DNA of 64,000 nt from Phialophora verrucosa. Its lineage: Eukaryota; Ascomycota; Eurotiomycetes; Chaetothyriales; Herpotrichiellaceae. Under the pieces are notes generated by a model. The model ran no database searches. It was not told the origin of the DNA and was given only the letters and a program-made list of their open reading frames with translations. A program made the position numbers and the translations under genes. Below, in pieces: positions 55,996 to 64,000 of the stretch (positions are counted from its first letter, which is position 1; each line of letters begins with the position of its first letter). The stretch is from positions 3,472,001-3,536,000 of the forward strand of contig MSED01000003.1 in assembly GCA_002099365.1 (NCBI GenBank), read 5' to 3'.

Positions 55996-57725
55996 CTTCG
56001 CCGGGGCTGTTATGAAGACCTGCAAATGGCGATTCTGAGCACGAAGAGATCGATACTGTTACTAGGGCGTCAACAAGATATTCTGGCTCGAGATTGCCCC
56101 TTGGAGTCGTCTGGCGTCTCAGTGAAGGTTGACTAGATTCAAATCATCCTATATACTGTCCGAAGCCTTACTGAATTGGTTAGCGATCATTTGTCGAAAG
56201 TGTAGAGCCTCGGCCATCTAGCCGCCATCCGGACGTCTCATGGATCTTCTCCAGAGTATAGAACCTATCTTCAACCTCCGACACTCACTGGAGAAGTCAC
56301 TGACTATGTGTGGAGTTGTCGTCTCGGACTGCCTAACGTAGACATTTAAGCGCTACTTGACCTGATTGGGCGAACCAAGGGGTCACAGCCTGCGCATAAA
56401 TGTGGGGAGAGGCAAGGGGGTTTCCAGAGCATAGATACGGATGATACTGAACGCTTGTTCAGCCCCGCGTCTGATGCCCTCGATGTTCATCGGACGTAGA
56501 GACTCCACCGAGCCGAGGTCTGTCAGGTGTTGTTTATTCGTTCCACCGGCTCTTCTCCAATTACTCTAGATGATTGTCAGAGGTTCAGCACTGCTTTTGG
56601 ACGGGATTCGTCCCAGTCATCGGGCGTGCCAAAGCCAACTAACTCTCGCGTTTGGTCGTCTGCGCAACTTGCTTGGTGATCCCGTCTAGATTATTTGCCG
56701 GTAATGACTGTCGCCAAAGGCCGTAGGAAGCAGTGACATGAGCCGAGCCTACCAGGTTCAAACCCCCTCCACACAGTTAGCGGTGGAATGGCCTTGGTGG
56801 CCTCGTGGACAACCTCTGCGGCACATTTGTCTGCAGGCAAGGCACTTTGAGAGTCCCGCCGAAACACCATTCGGAAACTGGATTGACATCGTCGTAGTGG
56901 ACTGGGAATGTCATCACTTTGATTTTCCACCACGAGGATGAGTACCGCAGACAGCTATCAAGAGGCAATATAGAAGTACTGTCTCCGAGAAGATGTCTTC
57001 AGTATCTCGAGTTAGTCTGGACAGAGCTTTGGCGTATTCGGTCGAGGCCACGCAAATGACAACTGTGGTTAACCGAGAGGAAGAGTATCCTTGCGCCTCG
57101 GGGCAAGAGCAATCGTAAAATGACGAGGAGCTGGCCCGTCCGTCCCCCTTCGTACCTCAATGTGGTTGACGAGTGCTGCAGTTGCGACTGCCCTGCAGCC
57201 TGTTCAGCTTTCCTCAGAATCCTCGAACATCCAAGGCCAGTGAATCACATAGCTACGGCGTTTGCGACCAGTTTTACTGCATCATAGACAGTTGGACTTG
57301 GTCTCCTCGCACGCTACAAGCCGTCGCTTACAGGCAGCACCCATGTCGCCACCATCTGATGATGAATTCGGTGGACATCATATTAAGTGTTGACCGCGGC
57401 TGCAGGTCCTGTGCGCAAGTCTCGTGCTGTTCTTATGGGCTGAAATGGGGAGTCACTGTAGGTTCGAAGCGACTACCAGCAGTCTTACCGTCGTCGCTCG
57501 GGCTCTCTGATTAAACGAAAGAGAGAAGACGCTTCGTGCTGGGAAAGACTGATTGAGCACAGAAGCCTAAGAATGAAAAGCCCCCAACCAAAACAAGACT
57601 AAGCCTAACTAAGTCAAGCGAGCTGCCGGAGCGGATCAATATTGGTCCGATACGAGGCTTTCGCTGCTCCGACGTCTGCAACAGTATGTGCACCATACAG
57701 ATCTTGTCATCAGGTGTAAGCGAAT
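55996..57725. other. Intergenic, no gene recognised
   Basis: About 1.7 kb between the copper amine oxidase and acyltransferase promoters. A GGTTCAAACCC word near 56754 resembles a tRNA T-arm but no cloverleaf forms around it. Nothing else found. Confidence 0.45.
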
Positions 57726-59111
57726 ATGTTAAACGACGAGACTGTGGTCTTCCCGGGTCCCTCGTTCCATGTGGACTTAGCAGCCCTTGACGCACTTCAC
57801 CCAATCCACTATAGTCGACGTCTGCTTATCTTCCGTTGTGAGTCTTCTGCTCAGGTCGATGGACAGCTCAGCGCCGTGAAAACTGCTTTGAGGGCACTTG
57901 TCCAACGATGTCCCGTTTTGGCTGGTGTTGTTGCTCCCCTGACATCCGAGGAGGGCAAAACCGTGGACGCGAATTGGCGTACAATCCGCCCTGGCGATGG
58001 CATGGAGCTCGTCGTGAAGGACCTACGGAACGTGTTGCCCTCATTTGCAGAGCTTGAGGCGGAGGGCTTCCCTATTGACAAGTTTCCTTATGGCCTTCTT
58101 GTGCCTGTCCCTCAAGATATTGGGAATGACCGGCCATTTGCCGCGTGCAAGTTGCAGTTCATGGCCATTGAAGGCGGTTCGATTCTGACATGGGCGATGT
58201 CACATTCCGTGGCGGACGGCAGCGGCAATAATGAGCTGATGCGCATCTTGGCCGAAGAAACGCGTCTCGCCCAGGACGGCACCAACGGAGGTGCCTCCAC
58301 AAGTTCTGCTCAGGCATCGCCTATCGACCTCGATCGGAGCGTGATGCGCAACATGTTAGCAAGCGACGTTCCTTTCCGGATAGAAGACCACCCAGGATAT
58401 ATGGCCAATGCACCAGCACAACCTCCACCACATCCATTCGCAGCGAGCTCACCTGAGGTGTCGGTTCTACTACACATCCCAGCAGCGCGTCTCGCCCAAC
58501 TCAAGGCCGATGCTCAGCAGCCTCGCTCGCCACGGATCTCGACCCACGACGCAATAGCCGCCCTGATATGGCGCAGCGTCGTTCTGATCAAGAGGAGACG
58601 ATCTTCTTCGGCACAAAGTATGCCGCACAGCACCAAAGTTGCCCTATTCATGCCCTCCGACGCACGCCGACACCTCAATATTCCAGACTCATATGTCGGA
58701 AACGCCGTCTATCAACTCTCTGCATCTCTCGACTTGGGAAATATACTATCCCCTACTGGACTACAAGAAGCCGCCGGAGCCATCCGCAGCGCTATCAGAG
58801 CCGTGACGCCGGAAAAGGTACGCAGCCTAATGGCTCAGACGAATCAAGAATGGGTCGACTGGGCGTTTTTGGGCAGTTACACTTCCACAGGGGTGCCGAT
58901 GGGCACGGACTGGACAAGCTCCAGTCTGTATGAGCATGACTGGGGCAAAGCTTTCGGCCGCGTGATAAGATTCCGATACCCAGGTGACGAAGGCTCGACT
59001 TGTATATTTCCGAAGTTGGGCGATGGGTCAGCCGAAATAGCGGTTGCTGTGATGAAGAACGAGATAGACATTCTAAAAGGGGAGGAGTGTTTTGGAAAAT
59101 ACTTACGTTGA
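57726..59111 (+). CDS. BAHD / trichothecene 3-O-acetyltransferase-like acyltransferase
   Basis: Intronless gene of 461 aa. The catalytic HxxxD is in WAMSHSVADGSGNNELM, and the structural motif equivalent to plant DFGWG is DWGKAFGRVIRFRYPG near the C-terminus. LALVQRCPVLAG-like and ISTHDAIAALIWRSVVL segments mark the transferase (PF02458) fold. Members move an acetyl or longer acyl group from CoA to a hydroxyl or amine of a metabolite, and may be tailoring or detoxifying enzymes. It neighbours the amine-oxidase block, so N-acylation of an amine is conceivable. No backbone synthase is present. Confidence 0.9.
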   Translation: MLNDETVVFPGPSFHVDLAALDALHPIHYSRRLLIFRCESSAQVDGQLSAVKTALRALVQRCPVLAGVVAPLTSEEGKTVDANWRTIRPGDGMELVVKDLRNVLPSFAELEAEGFPIDKFPYGLLVPVPQDIGNDRPFAACKLQFMAIEGGSILTWAMSHSVADGSGNNELMRILAEETRLAQDGTNGGASTSSAQASPIDLDRSVMRNMLASDVPFRIEDHPGYMANAPAQPPPHPFAASSPEVSVLLHIPAARLAQLKADAQQPRSPRISTHDAIAALIWRSVVLIKRRRSSSAQSMPHSTKVALFMPSDARRHLNIPDSYVGNAVYQLSASLDLGNILSPTGLQEAAGAIRSAIRAVTPEKVRSLMAQTNQEWVDWAFLGSYTSTGVPMGTDWTSSSLYEHDWGKAFGRVIRFRYPGDEGSTCIFPKLGDGSAEIAVAVMKNEIDILKGEECFGKYLR

Positions 59112-60090
59112 AATGCGTTGCAGAGGAAGAGATGGTCTGGGCATGGGGCAGAAGGTGTTCGGAACAGGGACCTGTCTGTCTGTGATCAGCAGGTCGCATC
59201 ACGCTTGTTGCCGCTCCCAATCATTGGGATTCTCATAGGCCAGGTATGTATATGCCCGTGAATGACTGCTGCTACTTGTTGTCCACGCCAAGGATGTTTT
59301 CAGCCAGACCAGCCAATTTTAGCCACCGAGCAAAGAATCCGCCCGTAGCTACCTGTGAAGGTTCGCTGGTAAGTATTCGCCCATACCGGTGGTCCGCCAG
59401 CGCACACTCAAGCCCCGAAGAGCAAGAACCTCCTGCCAGCACATTATACCATATCGCTCCAAGTTGGCAGACAGCTCTACACCTCCGGCTAATCCGTTGC
59501 CGAGCGTTTGTCGGCGATTCATATGGTTGCAGATTCCTCGGTGCCAGGAGCCAAGGGGAACCCCGAACGCCGCTGCGAGCCAGGCGTTGGCCATGGGGGC
59601 ACCAGCAGACAGGAGGGGATCTCCATCCCTGTGCCGAAGATACCAAGAATCCTCCACGCCCTTTGTGGGTGTAGCACAAGGAGCATTCTCCGCCTGGACA
59701 AAGAATCATCCGGGTAGTCGCATTGTTTCTTTGCATTGCACTTGTCCTCTTATGTACCCAAAGTTGGACAAAGCGCGACTTGTCATGCAAAACGATCCTC
59801 ATTGTCCAAAACCTTACACCATCCCGTGCTCCGCCAAAGGCCTCCGTTCGTCCATGCTCTTTCAACTGCCAGATCTGCTTTCAAAGGCGTTATACTCTCC
59901 TCTGAGGCACAGGGGTATAAAATGTGCGTCCTCCGTTGCGTTTTCTATGACCTGGCCATCATCATCATCATTACCAGGAGTAACAACTTCAGCACAATCG
60001 CAGGAACCCACAACCAAGGAAGCGCATATTTACAATCCACCACCTCCAATCTCCATAATCCGAGTTTCCCTCGCACAACCACCCGTCAAG
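59112..60090. other. Intergenic with an unrecognised minus-strand frame
   Basis: Minus-strand frames at about 59349-59657 and 59272-59340 read like protein (GAPMANAWLAAAFGVPLGSW, then WLKLAGLAENILGVD). They are in different phases, lack a clean intron between them and match no family I know. They may be a decayed gene. TATAAAATG at about 59917 precedes the small ORF below. Confidence 0.3.
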
Positions 60091-60183
60091 ATGCATCCAG
60101 AGATTCTTGGCAAGGAGCCTGGCTGGCCCACCTGCCCGGACTGCGGCGAAGGCCATGATCCCTGCGAATCTTGCTTCGCTTGA
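60091..60183 (+). CDS. Possible 30-residue Cys-rich microprotein
   Basis: ATG-initiated frame encoding 30 aa: MHPEILGKEPGW, then PTCPDCGEGHDPCESCFA. The CxxC...CxxC arrangement, with a His between the pairs, could hold one zinc ion. The ATG follows a CA-rich leader (ACAACCACCCGTCAAG), typical of fungal mRNAs, and a TATAAAA box lies about 175 bp upstream. Coding evidence is only this composition and context. It could also be the last exon of a longer gene, as the frame remains open upstream to about 59389. Confidence 0.35.
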   Translation: MHPEILGKEPGWPTCPDCGEGHDPCESCFA

Positions 60184-61342
60184 GAGAGCTGAGACTTGGG
60201 CTCGGGAGAGCATGGCGCGACGTGAAGTGATAGGTGATGGCTGACGATGGTCAAATAAACACGAGATCAAAAATACGGTGTGTAGTCGGCTGGAAAGGAG
60301 GCAGCAAGCCCCCCTATCTCTCTCCCTGCAAGCTAACTACTACTACTTACGCGGTGTTCCGGCTCCTGGCGGGTCGAAGGATACAAGGTAAGTCGACAGT
60401 GAGCAATGAACAGTGGAGTGGTCATCCTCGTAGGAGGAGACGACTCCAAACGATGAGGTCCGTACATACTAGGTACATCAGGAAGGTAAGCACATGCGTC
60501 CTGGGAATCGCCCGCGCTGACAATATACATGACTTTCCTACCTCAAGAGAAAGGTCCCCTCAGTAGAGTAGAATCTTGATTCCGTGCGTTTGTTCTTGCT
60601 TACTGTGTTGATATACTTGTTCGTGTCTCTTGAGGGTTTATTACCGCGAGACTATTCCACCCCAGCGTAGATACTATTCCAACTGAGATCACACTTTGAT
60701 TTTATTGTCCGCGTTGGGTATTTAAACCAAAGGACCCCCTCACCCGACACATCCCTCTCACTCTCGGCTTCGCCGATGGGAACTATCTTTTGTGGCTGGT
60801 GGAAAATGACGAGCAGGAGGGTGAAGGGTCTGAGCTGGTAGATAGATTGACAGGTTTGGACGTATAAGTGGAAAAGCAGATTCCTCTTGAGATAAGCCTG
60901 CCACTCCTCACTGTCTGCAACCTCGTCAAGAGGTGCCGAGAGACTGCCTGTTGACAACCGGAATACGGCATCATGCATCCTGCGGAGGCGGTCACGCTTC
61001 ACTACCGATTTTGTGTCTTTCCGTCAGATCAGGCTGACGGCTGAGACACCTGTCGCGGTCAGTCAATAAACCAGTGAACCCCCGGTGAAGGCTTGAAGGA
61101 TAGCGGTGCAAAGGAAAGAGAATCCAGAAGCGTGTGACAGGTGAAAAGAAGATGGTCACGTATTGCTCAGGGGCTTGCCCCAAGCAAATTCTCTGTTCTC
61201 ATTTCATTCAAAGCTCATCAAGCACTCCGAGGTGCGATCTCCATCTCGTTGCCTGCGCCGAACGCCAGGGTCGCTATGCGTGTCACATCATGATTTACCG
61301 TCACCGCCGCCTCCCAGGTGATTGCTATTGACAACACCTATT
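60184..61342. other. Intergenic with a weak minus-strand frame
   Basis: Includes a minus-strand frame at 60652-60978 (see separate entry). The rest has no recognisable content; the part next to 61343 is the 3' region of MOB2. Confidence 0.4.
60652..60978 (-). CDS. Hypothetical protein or terminal exon
   Basis: Open frame of about 108 aa from ATG 60978. It has a natural-looking composition: VADSEEWQAYLKRNLLFHLY, then QSIYQLRPFTLLLVIFHQPQ, one amphipathic and one hydrophobic segment. The frame is open a little upstream of the ATG, so a preceding exon is possible, but none was identified. No family is recognised. Confidence 0.3.
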   Translation of the reverse strand: MHDAVFRLSTGSLSAPLDEVADSEEWQAYLKRNLLFHLYVQTCQSIYQLRPFTLLLVIFHQPQKIVPIGEAESERDVSGEGVLWFKYPTRTIKSKCDLSWNSIYAGVE

Positions 61343-62491
61343 TCAAGAGACGTGTTGCTGAACTGCCTCCTTCGGGATGACGCCTTGCCGCACAAAGATG
61401 TCGATCAAGTCCTGCAATGGTTCCATGTCCTTCTTACTAATGAGGTCATAGTACATGGCAACAGTGCAGAAATGGACGAAGCAGCTGTTCAGCTCAGTAG
61501 AGCGACCAAGGTGCCAGAAAGGATCGGTGAAGTGGTTGTGATAGAGGTGGGCATAGCACCGGAACATCTGCTTGATGATTGCCTTGACGTCGGCATGGTA
61601 GTGTTGAGGGAAGCCTGAAGATTTGCCGACCCAGTCATCTTGAGCCCCGGCGAATGCAGCGGAAGGTTGGTTGAGGTTGCTAGGGGATGCAGCGGTCACG
61701 CCAACCTGAGTAGCCGGTCCTGGTGTGCCAATGTCGCCCGAGTGATAGGTGTAATCGATCGGAGCCGGAGGTGAGGTTGGGAAAGTCTTCTCGTCGTGAA
61801 TCTTGCCCACAATCCAGCGTTGGACGCGAACGATGTACTGGGGCGCAGGGATCTTAGCCGGACGGCCGTTCTCAAGCCAGGTGTAAGTCAGGCTAGAGAG
61901 AAGTTAGCAAATGGCCACTCCCTTGCGAAGAGAGTGTCGTACCGTCCAGCCGACATAGTAGGGCATTGCTGCTCATTGCAGATTGGGAGGCCCACGTTGG
62001 TGTCAACTTCTTGAATAACCTGGATCATCCCGGTGAGGAGTCGGTTCATCTCAACCACTGGCTCATTTCAGTCTAAGCTCGGTAGGTATATGTGCAATCT
62101 GCTTGGACTCACACTGATGGGCCAGCCATTCGCCAAGTTCAACGTTCTTCGGTTGTGCCGCTAAAGTGAGGAAGTTACCCTTTACTGAGCACTTTGCATA
62201 TCTTTCATCCAGGAACTTCTTGGGTTGTTCGACGTATGTGTTCTGCTCGCTAAAGGTAGAGGGGACGGAGGGAGAGTTTGTCAGATGAGGAAGAGGAGGA
62301 GCCTGCTGAGAGACTGGTGACGGGGCCTGCCCATTGTTGTACTGAGCTTTGAGGTTCTGATTGGACTTTGTGTTGGCTCGGGTGAAACCCTGACGACTGG
62401 GATCTGGGTCAGCAACAGCAGCATGCTTGGTAGGGGAGATTGGTCGTATGAGCGATCTGAGAGCGATCTTGAATCTGAACCGATTGGGCAT
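61343..62491 (-). CDS. MOB2: MOB kinase activator, MOB2-like
   Basis: Adaptor that activates the NDR/LATS kinase of the RAM/MOR polarity pathway (Cbk1/COT1). Three exons (62491-62113, 62057-61943, 61892-61343) give 347 aa. The Mob fold is seen in VKGNFLTLAAQPKNVELGEWL, the Cys pair in GLPICNEQQCPTMSAG, LTYTWLENGRPAKIPAPQYI, and the His-rich helix HYHADVKAIIKQMFRCYAHLYHNHF (Cys/His zinc ligands spread over these), ending FVHFCTVAMYYDLI. A Gly/Pro/Ser-rich insert interrupts the fold, as in filamentous-fungal MOB2. The start is uncertain: ATG 62491 (MPNRFRF) is used, but an upstream 5' exon could replace the basic N-terminus. It is divergent from LEO1. Confidence 0.88.
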
Positions 62492-62909
62492 CTTTGCGTG
62501 TTCGTAAAGGCAAGGCGGAGTGAGGACAGGGTGAGTTGGTTGCACAAGTGAAGGCAAACTGAGACATCGGAGAAGTTGAAGACTGCGAGGGGCACGTACA
62601 CGCTCTGGAAAAACGTCGCCATGACGCCGAGACTGACCACAGAGGGTCGGGCAGTTCACAAGATTATCCGCAAGACAGTTGCTGGTTGTCGACGTGGTGA
62701 TTGTTATGAGAAAGGAGTTTCGGTTTCAACTTGTCGACGGTGAGGGAGGAGGATGCATTGATTCTCCCTATATCGTAACTTTGCCGGCCCACGCTAACGC
62801 TATTCGGACATTGACATCTGCTACTTCTCCAACACTTGACGATTGCCCTTGCGCCCAAGGACCCTACAACATTCTCCTACGCCTTTATCCCGGATCCTTG
62901 GTGCTCAGA
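62492..62909. other. Divergent promoter region MOB2 / LEO1
   Basis: Contains both promoters and leaders. No additional gene. Confidence 0.5.
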
Positions 62910-64000
62910 ATGTCCGCCGAAGTTGAGTCTGCAGTGAACCCTTCCCTTGAGGAGGATGACCTTCCAGATCTGAATGGGGAGGGAGCCTCAGATGACGGGG
63001 ACCTCTTCGGAGACGATGAGGATGAGCCGCAAAATGAGTACGGCATCTGCTCCAACGTCTGTTGGACTCTTCAGCTGACTTCAGTAGCCTCCACAGGACA
63101 TTAGACGACTCGGAGCTGGACTCGGGCGACGATCAAGGGCGAAACGACCGCGTCGCGACCACGGTGGAAGACGGAGAAGGCATCTACGAAGAACAGAAAC
63201 AACTCAAACTCCTCGACGTGGACGTCGCGCGGATCAAACCCCCTGAAGGCGACGAGCTCTTCCTTGTCAACATCCCCGAGTTCCTTGGCATCAAACATAG
63301 AAACTTCGACTATGCGACCTACGAGCCACCCGCGAAGCCTCATGATGGCAGCGATGCCAAATTCTCCGCCTTCTCTACCGCAAACACCTCGCTTTTCTGG
63401 CGACGAGATCCTCAAAATCCCGAGAACATCCAATCCAATGCGCGCATCATCCGCTGGTCCGATGGCAGCTTCACCTTACAGATCGCCTCCAAACCCACCG
63501 AGCAATACCGCATCTCCACCACCGCCATGCGTCCCGGCTGGCCCAGAAAGACCGCCCACCAAGAACACTACGACCCGACCAGGGAGTCTAACAACTACCT
63601 AGGAGCGCCGCACCAGACGATAGGCATGGATCTCCAGATCGTGGCTCCCTTCGACGCGAGCATGAAGATCCAACCGACAGGCGACACGGCCGACGCCGCA
63701 GAACTCAAGCTGCGCCAATCCATCGCCGCAAAGGCAGAGCTCAACGACATTCCCTCAACTTTCAAGTCCGTAAAAGTCGACCCTGAACTCGCGAGAAAGA
63801 AGGCAGAGCAAGCAGAAAAAGAGGTTGCTCGGACTGCACGCAAGAGGGAGGCCGCGGCGGAGCGACAATTTACGCGGCGGGACAAGGTTCTCGGACGCTC
63901 AGGTCTCGGACGGTCAACAGGTCTCACGATTGGAGGCCTGGAAGATGATATGCCCACTGCACGCGGCGTCAAGGCGAAACCTGCACGACGCAAGTCGAAC
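62910..64000 (+). CDS. LEO1: Paf1-complex subunit Leo1, 3' end outside window
   Basis: Part of the RNA polymerase II-associated Paf1 complex, which couples elongation to histone modification in the nucleus. Exon 1 (62910-63037) encodes a very acidic N-terminus (SLEEDDLPDLNGEG, FGDDEDEP). A 59-bp intron leads to exon 2 from 63097. The Leo1 core is clear: LFLVNIPEFLGIKHRNFDY, NARIIRWSDGSFTLQI, YLGAPHQTIGMDLQIVAPFD and STFKSVKVDPELARKKAEQ. A basic, Arg/Lys-rich helix (RTARKREAAAERQF) follows. The frame is open at the right edge, so the C-terminus is missing. Confidence 0.92.

Noticed and set aside
56690..56780. tRNA-like T-arm word GGTTCAAACCC
   Set aside because: No acceptor stem, D-arm or anticodon arm can be paired around it.

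Overview
The window is a stretch of nuclear DNA from a filamentous ascomycete (Pezizomycotina). Genes are broken by short introns, mostly 45-100 bp, with GTRNGT-like donors, CTAAC/CTGAC-like branch sites and YAG acceptors. Fungus-typical families dominate: laccase, Zn2Cys6 regulators, MFS and NCS1 transporters, and a CYP52-like P450. An origin in Eurotiomycetes is plausible but only an impression. I saw no convincing rRNA, tRNA, CRISPR or intact transposon. Coding positions come from joining reading frames at splice sites that keep conserved protein motifs intact; no transcript data were available.

Layout. 1-2216 (-): secreted laccase running off the left edge. 4051-5486 (-): coproporphyrinogen III oxidase (HEM13). 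6482-6952 (+): ATG8. 8351-9753 (+): an O-methyltransferase without a visible backbone enzyme. 12262-14296 (+): fungal transcription-factor-like protein without a zinc cluster. 16552-17574 (-): GNAT acetyltransferase. 18206-19375 (-): serine beta-lactamase-like hydrolase. 20869-22320 (-): MCT-like MFS carrier.

22667-30729 is a probable nitrogen-salvage locus. It holds a DAL81/TamA-like Zn2Cys6 regulator, a fusion of an isochorismatase-type cysteine hydrolase with an allophanate-hydrolase-type amidase, and, divergently, a FUR/DAL4-type NCS1 permease. The fusion reads as biuret (or a related ureide) -> allophanate -> ammonia, and the shared promoter has seven GATA-factor sites. This is the most novel item in the window.

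31047-35392 (-): an Arg-rich disordered protein, a small hypothetical ORF and a PTEN/TEP1 lipid phosphatase whose first coding exon is only the ATG. 37007-44281: DHA2-like MFS carrier, CYP52-like P450, hot-dog thioesterase and PhyH-type dioxygenase, a possible small oxidative cluster. 45064-55995: APC amine/amino-acid permease, SDR, Zn2Cys6 regulator, RidA imine deaminase, flavin amine oxidase and copper amine oxidase, together a plausible amine-catabolic cluster. 57726-59111 (+): BAHD/trichothecene-type acyltransferase. 59112-61342 has a possible 30-residue Cys-rich microprotein and little else. 61343-62491 (-): MOB2-type kinase activator. 62910-64000 (+): LEO1 of the Paf1 complex, cut by the right edge.

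Housekeeping genes (HEM13, ATG8, TEP1, MOB2, LEO1) therefore flank or interrupt accessory blocks. Two of those blocks appear devoted to releasing ammonia from unusual nitrogen compounds: ureides in one, primary amines in the other.
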